The notes under the pieces were generated by a model. It had not been told where the DNA came from. It worked only from the letters and a program-made list of their open reading frames with translations, and did no database searches. Shown here piece by piece: positions 50,219 to 57,537 of a stretch of 64,000 nucleotides of DNA (within the stretch, counting starts at the first letter, position 1; each line of letters opens with the position of its first letter). The stretch covers positions 124,001-188,000 of the forward strand of contig NZ_WWEO01000042.1 of the NCBI RefSeq assembly GCF_009928685.1. Direction: 5' to 3'. Made by a program: the position numbers and the translations under genes. The stretch comes from Mucilaginibacter agri (GTDB taxonomy: Bacteria > Bacteroidota > Bacteroidia > Sphingobacteriales > Sphingobacteriaceae).

Positions 50219-51112
50219 TCACGCCGGCTCAATAAACAACTGCTTGTAATGCGGATATTTCGCTTGAATATTCGTTCGCATTTCGTCTATTGCAGTCGTA
50301 ATATCTTGACTTTTAACGTCTTGTTTGAAATTTACTTTAATGGCGATAATTACCTCTTCGGGTGCGAGGTATGACGCCATTTGCTTAACCACCCTATTCA
50401 CCATAGCGTGGCTTTCTGTAATTTTAATTACGTCCTGTAGTTCGCTCGCATCGGGTGTTTCGCCCATTAATAAGCTGCGGCTTTCGCGAACCAGTATTAT
50501 GGCCACAGCGGTAAGCAACAAGCCGATCAATATAGAGGAAATGCCATCAAAATAAGGGTTCTGCAGTAGCTGACCCAGAAAAATGCCGATAAAAGCAATG
50601 AGTATACCAATTACGTCGGCAGCATCTTCAAACAACACAACGAAGGTGGTGGGATCTTTGCTTTCTTTTACGGCCTGCCAAAATGGAGTACTGCCTCGTT
50701 GGCGATTAAATTCTTTCATGGCTGTAATAAAAGAGAGCCCATCAAAAGTAAAAGCGATGGATAGTACGATGTAGTTCCAGATAGGATTTTTCACCTGCTC
50801 AGGATTCATAAGGTGTTCGATACCCTCGTAGATAGAAAAGCCGCCGCCCATGGCAAAAAACAGTAACGACACCACAAACGACCAGAAATAAAGCTCCCTC
50901 CCGTATCCGAAAGGTCGTTTTTCATCCGCTGGCTTCTGGCTGCGGCTAATACCCAAGAGTAATAGAACTTCGTTGCTGGTGTCAACGAGAGAGTGAATAC
51001 CTTCGGAAACCATAGCCGAGCTGCCGGTAAATACCGCGGCAGCCAGTTTTGTAATGGCAATACCAAGGTTAGCTGCTAAGGCAGTATAAATAGGTGTTTT
51101 AGATGCGGACAT
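50219..51112 (-). CDS. Cation diffusion facilitator transporter
   Basis: 297 residues, about six membrane helices and a short cytosolic tail. Metal site in helix 2 (GIHSLVDTSNEVLLL) and helix 5 (EDAADVIGILIAFIG), as in the CDF zinc/cation exporters. The C-terminal ferredoxin-like domain (EVIIAIKVNFKQDVKSQD) senses metal in the family. Exports Zn2+ or similar; the ZIP gene at 13770 would be the importer counterpart. Confidence 0.88.
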   Translation of the reverse strand: MSASKTPIYTALAANLGIAITKLAAAVFTGSSAMVSEGIHSLVDTSNEVLLLLGISRSQKPADEKRPFGYGRELYFWSFVVSLLFFAMGGGFSIYEGIEHLMNPEQVKNPIWNYIVLSIAFTFDGLSFITAMKEFNRQRGSTPFWQAVKESKDPTTFVVLFEDAADVIGILIAFIGIFLGQLLQNPYFDGISSILIGLLLTAVAIILVRESRSLLMGETPDASELQDVIKITESHAMVNRVVKQMASYLAPEEVIIAIKVNFKQDVKSQDITTAIDEMRTNIQAKYPHYKQLFIEPA

Positions 51113-51175
51113 TATAAATGATTGAATCTGCTTAGGCGTAAGGGGATAGCTAAGCTTGTGATATTAGTGTTTAAG

Positions 51176-51183
51176 CAAATATA
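51176..51183 (-). promoter_or_regulatory. Putative -7 element for the CDF gene
   Basis: TATATTTG on the minus strand matches TAnnTTTG; leader of roughly 57 bp; no clear -33. Confidence 0.35.
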
Positions 51184-51264
51184 ATAGTTGGTAGCTAATA
51201 GTTGACGGTTCGTAGAAATACAGAATGCTAATAACTAACTCAATCCTTCACCTATTCACAACTA
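51183..51264. repeat. Word-repeat inverted repeat, ATAGTTG family
   Basis: Left arm about 51183-51215 (AATAGTTGGTAGCTAATAG, TTGACGGTTCGTAG); right arm about 51227-51264 (CTAATAACTAACTCAATCC, CACAACTATCA). Pairing is looser than at the other loci. It reaches the molybdoenzyme stop codon. Confidence 0.55.
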
Positions 51265-52056
51265 TCATAGGCCTGCATAGTAGTCGTAGCCATTTTCGGC
51301 CCAGTAATCTGGCGGGCGTTGGTTGCTAAAATAAAGTGTACCTATTCGTTTTAGATTTTTAATGCCATATTTTACCGGTATGATCAAGCGAAGAGGGTAG
51401 CCGTGATCTTGCGATAGCGGTTTGCCATTCATCTCGTAGCAAAGTAGGGTTTGAGGGTGCATGGCGCTGGCCATGTCTATACCGACATAGTACTTATTAT
51501 CAGGGGTGTGCAAGCCAACGTATTCCATTGCAGCCTGTTTATCCAACTGATAATGCATCATAAAATCGCTGAATTTTACCCCGCCCCAATGCATAATCTG
51601 GTCCCAGCCTTCTACGCATTTAAAATCTATTACGTGTTCGGTTTTAGGGAGTGATTTTAAATCGTCCAGTGTGACTTTAAGAATATTCCCTGGCGACGTA
51701 ATTACCTCTATCCAGTTGTTGGCATCAGTTCCCTTTAAACCAATATCGCCATTAACCCTTGGCACTTTGGCCGCCACCGAAAGAGGGTAAGTTTTAGCCA
51801 TGTGGCCTGCAGGTAATGTTTTGTTAAACACCTGTTCGTTGGCGTTCAGTACATTTCGCAAGGCCTTGCGTGCACCACCTGTAATACCTTTAGGTTCAAT
51901 GGGATCATTATAAAGTGCTTTCCATCCAAAAAAGGCGGCTACGCCAGATACCCCAAATGTCAGAAACGATAGAAAGGTGCGGCGGTTAATGGTTTTGTTA
52001 TCAGCCAGTTCGCCCTCGGTAAAGCGTTTAGTATCGATTTTATTTGGCTTTGGCAT
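51265..52056 (-). CDS. Molybdopterin-dependent oxidoreductase (MsrP/sulfite-oxidase-like)
   Basis: 263 residues. A twin-arginine signal (INRRTFLSFLTFGVSGVAAF) starts near residue 23. Oxidoreductase molybdopterin domain with the Mo-ligand Cys in DFKCVEGWDQIMHWGGV and CYEMNGKPLSQDHGYPLRLIIP. MsrP-type enzymes reduce oxidised methionine in periplasmic proteins, taking electrons from a haem membrane partner. Here the partner is the cytochrome b gene upstream, overlapping by 17 bp. Substrate not certain. Confidence 0.85.
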   Translation of the reverse strand: MPKPNKIDTKRFTEGELADNKTINRRTFLSFLTFGVSGVAAFFGWKALYNDPIEPKGITGGARKALRNVLNANEQVFNKTLPAGHMAKTYPLSVAAKVPRVNGDIGLKGTDANNWIEVITSPGNILKVTLDDLKSLPKTEHVIDFKCVEGWDQIMHWGGVKFSDFMMHYQLDKQAAMEYVGLHTPDNKYYVGIDMASAMHPQTLLCYEMNGKPLSQDHGYPLRLIIPVKYGIKNLKRIGTLYFSNQRPPDYWAENGYDYYAGL

Positions 52057-52768
52057 CGGCTTCGGGAATTTGTGGCATTACAGGTGCAGAAGATTTAGGT
52101 CTGCTAATGGGTATGTTATCGTTTTTTATCTCAAAGCCGGTTATCATGGCTCTGAAATTATTCCACCCGGCCAGGATTACTTGCACAATGTGCAATAGGA
52201 AAAACAAACAATAACCTATGGTTAAGGTGAAATGGATGAGCCGTGCTGTACGATAACCTCCACATAAAAATACCAACCAGTTAAACTGGGTCGGCTTGTA
52301 AATAGATAGTCCGGTAATTAAAGAACCTAAGCCCATAATGATAATCCCGGTATAGACTATTCGTTGGGCTGCATTATATTTCAATTGTTCCGGCACTGTT
52401 TTACGGATATGCAGATCGTGCAGCACAACAAGCCATGCCTCTTTCCAGGAGCTTTTTTGTGGCAGTAGATACCGCCACTCACCGGAAAAAATAGTGTATA
52501 GCACATATAGCAAGCCATTTAACGCAAACAACCACATAAAAACAAAGTGGAATGCCATTCCCTCCGAAAGGCGGTGCACAACATTTAGTTTATGATAAAA
52601 CCATTGAGGAAAAAACTTAAAAGCCGTGACGCCAAAGAGTTTTATTGCATAGGGGTCATAAGCCCAGTAAATGAGCAGCCCGCTCCAGATCATCACCGCG
52701 AGCAACGGAAAATTAATCCAATGAAACCAGCGGATTGCTAAAGGGTGCTTGTTGACAATGCGTTTCAT
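52040..52768 (-). CDS. Membrane cytochrome b (b561/hydrogenase-type) partner subunit
   Basis: 242 residues, four to five membrane helices with His in likely haem positions: AIRWFHWINFPLLAVMIWSG, VVHRLSEGMAFHFVFMW, and FTLTIGYCLFFLLHIVQVI. Related to cytochrome b subunits of thiosulfate reductase and Ni-hydrogenases. By context it passes quinol electrons to the MsrP-like enzyme encoded by the overlapping downstream gene. Confidence 0.85.
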   Translation of the reverse strand: MKRIVNKHPLAIRWFHWINFPLLAVMIWSGLLIYWAYDPYAIKLFGVTAFKFFPQWFYHKLNVVHRLSEGMAFHFVFMWLFALNGLLYVLYTIFSGEWRYLLPQKSSWKEAWLVVLHDLHIRKTVPEQLKYNAAQRIVYTGIIIMGLGSLITGLSIYKPTQFNWLVFLCGGYRTARLIHFTLTIGYCLFFLLHIVQVILAGWNNFRAMITGFEIKNDNIPISRPKSSAPVMPQIPEADAKAK

Positions 52769-52881
52769 TAATTTGGACCTTGAACGTTCGACGTTATACC
52801 CTTGATATACGTAAAGCTAGGTAAAAGGAGATTAGGTTTGGTATTTAGTTTAAGAGCTTTGACTTTTGTGTGGTAAATAAT

Positions 52882-52914
52882 AAAAGGTGCTGTACATTTT
52901 GCCCAGCACCTTTA
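52882..52914 (-). terminator. Intrinsic terminator after the PNPOx-like gene
   Basis: AAAGGTGCTG pairs with CAGCACCTTT, loop of about 12 nt, U-rich on the minus strand. Confidence 0.82.
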
Positions 52915-52960
52915 TTTTCGAAGGAACGTTTGATATATTACGTCCCACGTTAGGCGTACA

Positions 52961-53497
52961 TTACACTACCAGTTTTCCTTCAACAGAATCGTCGAGTGTT
53001 TTACCCAGAATAGCGCCAAGGGCCTGTTTGGCGAAAGCTACCATTGCGCCATGTTTATTGTCCCAATAATATCCTTCTGAAGGTTCCACTTTTACCACGC
53101 TAATGCGTGGATCATCTTCACCTTCGGTAAACCAGGTTTTTAAGATCGGCTTCCAAAGCTCTTTGATCTTAGTTTTATCCCGGCTTATTTCGGCAGTGCC
53201 ATAAATATTTAAAAAGCCATCATACTTCGACCCTTGGAATAAAAGATGTACAAACGGATCGTGACCGATTTCCTCATTTTTGTGACTATCGTCCGCGCTC
53301 AAAAACCAGAAATTACCTTCATCGTCTATTTCCTGAATAGACATTGGCCGAACCGAAAGCGGTATGCCGGTTTTTATATTGGTGATGAAAAAGCACGATT
53401 CTGCGTTTTCCGCTAGTTCTTTTATTTTTCTATTAGCCTCCGTACCCTGCAGGTCTTTCAAGTTGTCCTCGGGCTGATTTTGATTAATGCTGTCCAT
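52961..53497 (-). CDS. Pyridoxamine 5'-phosphate oxidase-family protein (general-stress-type)
   Basis: 178 residues with the split-barrel flavin fold of the Gsp26-like group: ENAESCFFITNIKTGIPLSVRPMSIQEIDDEGNFWFLS, VHLLFQGSKYDGFLNIYGTAEI, and KELWKPILKTWFTEGEDDPRISVVKVEP. Likely binds FMN, F420 or haem; not the vitamin B6 enzyme PdxH. Monocistronic with its own terminator. Confidence 0.85.
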   Translation of the reverse strand: MDSINQNQPEDNLKDLQGTEANRKIKELAENAESCFFITNIKTGIPLSVRPMSIQEIDDEGNFWFLSADDSHKNEEIGHDPFVHLLFQGSKYDGFLNIYGTAEISRDKTKIKELWKPILKTWFTEGEDDPRISVVKVEPSEGYYWDNKHGAMVAFAKQALGAILGKTLDDSVEGKLVV

Positions 53498-53605
53498 AAT
53501 ATTTGTTTATACAGGTAAATGATATATATCAAAATAACCCCGCATAAACTATATTGTGTGGAAATAAAATTAATTTATTTGAAATAAACAGAATGGTTGT
53601 GGAAA

Positions 53606-54988
53606 TTACAGCGCCATAGCATTAGCGCCAAACATTACTTTTTTATGCGGGTAGCGTTCGGCGTAACTGATTACCAGGTTGCGCATATAATCATTCCCAG
53701 GATAGGGCGTAAGGGTGTTTTTGAGCTGCTGAATATTATCGGTGTCGAAGTAGTGTGAAACATAGCCCATGCCATAAAAACGACCTTCTTCAATTAAAAT
53801 ACAGCTATGTTCTTCGTCGTTACGGCCTACATCGCGGATGGCGAAAGTTGGCAGTGCGTGCTTAAGTTGATTTATCGCTGCTTGTACTTTAGCATTATAT
53901 TCGTCCGCAGGCTCATGACCCTCGCAGGCACAATTTAAACCATTGTTGCCGGTACAGACCTGATCGTTCTTCTGAATAAAACACAGCTTTGGGCAAAGAT
54001 CAAATTGTTCTATTAATTCCAACAACAGGTTACGACCTTCAACCATCGATCCACAGGTATGTACCGGCGTGCTGTATTTGCGGCGTTTGTCAACAGCAAG
54101 GCGAATATACCCCCGCTGATCTTCATAAGAATATAAACCGAAAGCAAAATCGAGGTTCTTCTGCGACCGGTTGTAAGCAGGCCACAAGCGTTTAATTTCG
54201 ATCGTTTCCTGAATGAAGGCCATCAGTTCGTTACCACATTCCTGAAAGGTAATGCGATGGATGTTGCGCATAAACTCCTGACGTTGGTAGCCCGAATTAT
54301 TGCCCGTAAAGTGGCTACAAACACGCTTTTTGATGTTTACGGCTTTTCCTACGTAAATCACCTTGCCTTTGTGATCGTGAAAATAGTATACGCCTGCTGT
54401 ATAAGGCAGGCTATCGATATCGCTTTTAGGCAGGTTGGCGGGCAATACTTGCTCTTTTGATTTTTGCTTAAGCGCTTGTGCAATGTGTTTATTGGTATCG
54501 CTTTGCAACAGCAACTCAAATAGGGTAGCAGTCGCCTGAGCGTCGCCGGCAGCACGGTGGCGTGCTTCGTTAGGGATACTTAAATGCGAGCAAAGTTTAC
54601 CAAGGCTGTATGAAATTAACCCAGGAATAATTTTGCGGCTTAACCTTACCGTACAAAGCTTATTACATTGTAAATCGTATCCGGCCGTAGCCAGATGATA
54701 TTTGAGGAATGAATAATCGAAATTAACGTTATGGGCAACAAAGATCTTGTTATGCAGCAGTTCGAAAATCTCATGGGCCACCGTTTTAAAATACGGAGCA
54801 TTTTCCACCATTTCGTTATTAATGCCGGTTAAAGCCTGTATGTAGATCGGTATTTCGCGACCGGGGTTAACAAGCGTTTGGTAACGTTTAACTATCTCAT
54901 TACCATCGTGTATGCAAATAGCTACCTCGGTAATACCATTTCCGCTGGCGTGTCCACCTGTAGTTTCTATATCGACTATTGCATACAT
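53606..54988 (-). CDS. DnaQ-type exonuclease fused to a GIY-YIG nuclease domain
   Basis: 460 residues from the ATG at 54988; an upstream in-frame ATG falls in the -7 element. N-terminal DEDDh exonuclease (about 1-170): D6 and E8 in YAIVDIETTGG, HNVNFDYSFLKYH, HRAAGDAQATATLF. GIY-YIG domain follows (about 205-285): TAGVYYFHDHKGKVIYVGKA, IKKRVCSHF, AFIQETIEIKRLWPAYN, as in UvrC and Cho. A C-terminal region with CxxxxGLNCACEGHE is conserved in such fusions. Probably a repair nuclease. Confidence 0.88.
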   Translation of the reverse strand: MYAIVDIETTGGHASGNGITEVAICIHDGNEIVKRYQTLVNPGREIPIYIQALTGINNEMVENAPYFKTVAHEIFELLHNKIFVAHNVNFDYSFLKYHLATAGYDLQCNKLCTVRLSRKIIPGLISYSLGKLCSHLSIPNEARHRAAGDAQATATLFELLLQSDTNKHIAQALKQKSKEQVLPANLPKSDIDSLPYTAGVYYFHDHKGKVIYVGKAVNIKKRVCSHFTGNNSGYQRQEFMRNIHRITFQECGNELMAFIQETIEIKRLWPAYNRSQKNLDFAFGLYSYEDQRGYIRLAVDKRRKYSTPVHTCGSMVEGRNLLLELIEQFDLCPKLCFIQKNDQVCTGNNGLNCACEGHEPADEYNAKVQAAINQLKHALPTFAIRDVGRNDEEHSCILIEEGRFYGMGYVSHYFDTDNIQQLKNTLTPYPGNDYMRNLVISYAERYPHKKVMFGANAMAL

Positions 54989-55009
54989 ATTCCCCGTACT
55001 CACTATGTA

Positions 55010-55017
55010 CAAATGTA
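55010..55017 (-). promoter_or_regulatory. Putative -7 element for the exonuclease gene
   Basis: TACATTTG on the minus strand, 21 bp before the ATG at 54988. A longer in-frame start at 55012 would lie within it. Confidence 0.4.
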
Positions 55018-55042
55018 AGAAGTTTGCTAATAATATTAGTTA

Positions 55043-55073
55043 AGATAATTTGTTAATTTGATAATTTGTTGAT
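55043..55073. repeat. AATTTG word run (single arm)
   Basis: GATAATTTGTTAATTTG followed by ATAATTTGTTGATT: three spaced AATTTG words. No complementary arm nearby. Similar words recur at 61087-61118. Confidence 0.55.
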
Positions 55074-55178
55074 TCTTTAATGCAGGTCGTCTACGATGAA
55101 AAATAAATGCCGAAGGCAACCTATTGGCAATAGTGGCAGTAATACCAATAAATAAGAATACAAAAACCACTATTACAA

Positions 55179-55721
55179 ATGAAAAATCTATCGAGACTGA
55201 TAAAAGTAACGTTTGCGGCCGCTGCTTTATTTTTGACGACGCAAAGCAAGGCGCAAACTACACCGGCAAACCATTTCACATTTAGTTTAGGTGCCGCGGT
55301 GGGCGTACCTACCGGGAATGCTCACAACTATTCGACATTTAATTTGGGCGGCACAGGCCGTTTACAATATGGTATTACCAATAATTTTGCGGTTTTATTT
55401 GAAACCGGTGGCGACCACTTCTTTAGCAAAAAAATTCCCGGAACGGACGTACGTTACAGCAGCTACGGCGTGATACCACTTAAAGGTGGTGTTAAAGGCT
55501 TCGTTGCTCCGCATATCTATCTGGCTGCCGAAGCGGGGGCTGGCTTTGAGGTTTTGGAACATGGCTTATTTCGCGACGGTCAAACTAAACTTATCCTGGC
55601 GCCATCTGCAGGCTGGGCTAATAACCACTGGGATGTTGGCGTACGGTACGATAGTTTTACCGGCGATAAAAATAACTACGGTACTGTGGGCTTAAGGGTA
55701 GCCTACGGGTTTCAATTGTAA
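55179..55721 (+). CDS. Small outer-membrane beta-barrel protein
   Basis: 180 residues with a signal peptide (MKNLSRLIKVTFAAAALFL then TTQSKAQ). The mature part has alternating strands (HFTFSLGAAVGVPTG, FNLGGTGRLQYGITNNFAVLFETGG, PHIYLAAEAGAGFEV) and ends VGLRVAYGFQL, with the terminal aromatic-containing strand expected of a barrel. Function unknown. Has its own terminator. Confidence 0.78.
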   Translation: MKNLSRLIKVTFAAAALFLTTQSKAQTTPANHFTFSLGAAVGVPTGNAHNYSTFNLGGTGRLQYGITNNFAVLFETGGDHFFSKKIPGTDVRYSSYGVIPLKGGVKGFVAPHIYLAAEAGAGFEVLEHGLFRDGQTKLILAPSAGWANNHWDVGVRYDSFTGDKNNYGTVGLRVAYGFQL

Positions 55722-55745
55722 AATAGAGTAGTGCCTATTTTAGTT

Positions 55746-55783
55746 GAGCAGGATGTTCCGATTTGGAGCATCCTGCTTTTTTT
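55746..55783 (+). terminator. Intrinsic terminator after the small barrel gene
   Basis: AGCAGGATGTTCC pairs with GGAGCATCCTGCT (one G-T pair), 5-nt loop, then seven T. Confidence 0.9.
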
Positions 55784-55802
55784 GATTTTATAATTTTTGT
55801 TT

Positions 55803-55881
55803 GTCATCTCGAACGATAGTGAGAGATCTTATCCAGTTAGTTTCTTAGCGTACAAGATTTCTCCTACGTCGAAATGGCAAA
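55803..55881. repeat. REP-like palindromic element (CATCTCGAACG type)
   Basis: GTCATCTCGAACGATAGTGA then GAGATCTT (55803-55830) and AAGATTTCTCCTACGTCG then AAATGGCAAA (55854-55881) are imperfect reverse complements. Different in sequence from the CATTGCGAGG elements but the same size and layout. Confidence 0.7.
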
Positions 55882-55901
55882 TTGTTAATTGAGTCCGATA
55901 C

Positions 55902-57305
55902 TTATCCCTTCAACGCTTCAATCTCTTTCAATGTCTTTGGCAAATATTTACCTAGCAAATGGCTGCCTGTATCGGTAATTAAAAAGTTATCCTCAATACG
56001 GATGCCGCCAAAATCGCGATAGGTGTTTAGCACATCATAGTTTATAAATTCAGTAAATTTCTTTTCAGCTTGCCAGCGATCTATCAATTCCGGGATGATA
56101 TAGATGCCTGGTTCAACCGTCAATACAAATCCACTTTGAAGTTCGCGGCCCAGGCGAAGCGATTTTAGCCCGAATATTTCTGTTTCTTTTTTCAGTGCAT
56201 CGGTATAACCAACATATTGTTCCCCCAAATCTTCCATATCATGCGTGTCCATACCCAGCATGTGGCCTAAACCGCATTGAAAGAACATGGCATGCGCGCC
56301 CGCAGCAACTATTTCTGCCGGGTCGCCTTTCATTAGGTTCACCTGCACTAAGCCTTCTGCCAGTTTTTGGCAGGCAGAAAGGTGAATATCTTTATATCTA
56401 ACGCCGGGTTTAAGCATACTGATGGCATGATCCATCGCTGTTAACACTACCTCATAAAGTTCTTTTTGTCGGCTGGTGAAACTACGGCCAACGGGGAAAG
56501 TGCGGGTAAGGTCGCCTCCATAGTGCATGTTGTTTTCGGCACCGATGTCGCTGAGCACCATACGGCCCTCCTGTAAGGTGTTTCCGTAATAGTGGGTATG
56601 CAGCGTTTGTCCGTGAGTGGTTATAATGGCAGGATAGCCCAAACGCCCGTTGGCGGCCTGCGCAACCTCAAGCGCCTTGGCAACCAAATGATATTCTTTA
56701 ATACTAGGGGCGGTATTTTTAATTACTGCGAGTTGCATATCAACACTGATAGAAACAGCTTTCTCCATTTCTTCAATCTCAAGTGCCGATTTGATTACGC
56801 GTTGTGCAATTACAGCCTTAATTAATTTTAGTGATACGTGCTCAGCTACATCATTTAAGCTAATGTTCAACCAGGATGCCAACTTAACTTTATTCTCCGG
56901 GCGATAGGGAGGCAAAATATGTACACGCCTGCCCGATGCTTGTGCTTTATGCACATAATGTATAATCTGGTCGGTAGGACTGGTTTTGGCAACGCCAACC
57001 ATTGCCGCCATTTCGCTTACCGATGGAAGCGTGCCCGTCCAAACAATATCGTCTATCGTTAGCTCGTTACCGAAAATTACTTCCTCGCCGGTTTCGGTAT
57101 CGATAATAGCTGCAATAGAAGGGGTGTCTAAACCAAAGTAATATAAAAAGCTACTGTCTTGCCTAAAGGGGTAGCAATTGTCTTTATAGCTCATGCTGCT
57201 ATCCTCGTTGCCCAGCAACAGGATAATTCCGTCTGCACCGATGGTATTCTTTAATATATTTCTACGGTTGGTGTAAACCTGTTTATCAAATAAGTTAAGC
57301 TCCAT
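55902..57305 (-). CDS. Aminopeptidase P family (Xaa-Pro) metallopeptidase
   Basis: 467 residues from the ATG at 57305 (MELNLFDKQVYTNRRNIL); the frame runs open for 60 more codons upstream but that stretch crosses non-coding repeats. AMP_N domain (1-140) and pita-bread domain with metal residues in LSDIGAENNMHYGGDLTRTFP (two Asp), QCGLGHMLGMDTHD (His), LTVEPGIYIIPE (Glu) and GGIRIEDNFLIT (Glu). Removes N-terminal residues next to proline in the cytosol. Confidence 0.92.
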   Translation of the reverse strand: MELNLFDKQVYTNRRNILKNTIGADGIILLLGNEDSSMSYKDNCYPFRQDSSFLYYFGLDTPSIAAIIDTETGEEVIFGNELTIDDIVWTGTLPSVSEMAAMVGVAKTSPTDQIIHYVHKAQASGRRVHILPPYRPENKVKLASWLNISLNDVAEHVSLKLIKAVIAQRVIKSALEIEEMEKAVSISVDMQLAVIKNTAPSIKEYHLVAKALEVAQAANGRLGYPAIITTHGQTLHTHYYGNTLQEGRMVLSDIGAENNMHYGGDLTRTFPVGRSFTSRQKELYEVVLTAMDHAISMLKPGVRYKDIHLSACQKLAEGLVQVNLMKGDPAEIVAAGAHAMFFQCGLGHMLGMDTHDMEDLGEQYVGYTDALKKETEIFGLKSLRLGRELQSGFVLTVEPGIYIIPELIDRWQAEKKFTEFINYDVLNTYRDFGGIRIEDNFLITDTGSHLLGKYLPKTLKEIEALKG

Positions 57306-57309
57306 GCTG

Positions 57310-57317
57310 CAAATATA
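57310..57317 (-). promoter_or_regulatory. Putative -7 element for the aminopeptidase gene
   Basis: TATATTTG on the minus strand, only 4 bp before the ATG, so the mRNA would be leaderless if it is used. No clear -33. Confidence 0.35.
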
Positions 57318-57402
57318 TGGGATGGGAGGGCGTAAAGAATGACAGATTTGTATCATTTGTTGAAGGCCCGCTAGTTTAAGCGCCCGGGCTGCCGTTGTTC
57401 TT

Positions 57403-57444
57403 AAGCGTGGACGCTTATTCCAAAAGCAAAGATCAAGCGTGGAC
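57403..57444. repeat. AAGCGTGGAC direct repeat with short palindrome
   Basis: AAGCGTGGAC at 57403-57412 and 57435-57444; the first is part of the palindrome AAGCGT-GG-ACGCTT. Non-coding, between the aminopeptidase start and the yidC terminator. Confidence 0.55.
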
Positions 57445-57463
57445 ACCTGATTTGGCGATACAT

Positions 57464-57497
57464 AAAAAAAGCCTCCCGAAGTCATCAGGAGGCTTTT
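57464..57497 (-). terminator. Intrinsic terminator after yidC
   Basis: AAAAGCCTCC pairs with GGAGGCTTTT, 11-nt loop, followed by a U-run on the minus strand. Confidence 0.9.
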
Positions 57498-57510
57498 AGT
57501 ATTAGAAGAA

Positions 57511-57537
57511 TTTAATCAACTATTCAACACAGTCAAC
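57511..57537. repeat. AATCAAC word run (single arm)
   Basis: TTTAATCAACTATTCAAC then ACAGTCAAC, matching the right arm at 27771-27869 without a left arm. Directly after the yidC stop. Confidence 0.55.

Noticed and set aside
57306..57485. 60-codon N-terminal extension of the aminopeptidase
   Set aside because: It crosses a non-coding repeat and the yidC terminator, and the family normally starts near MELNLFDKQ.
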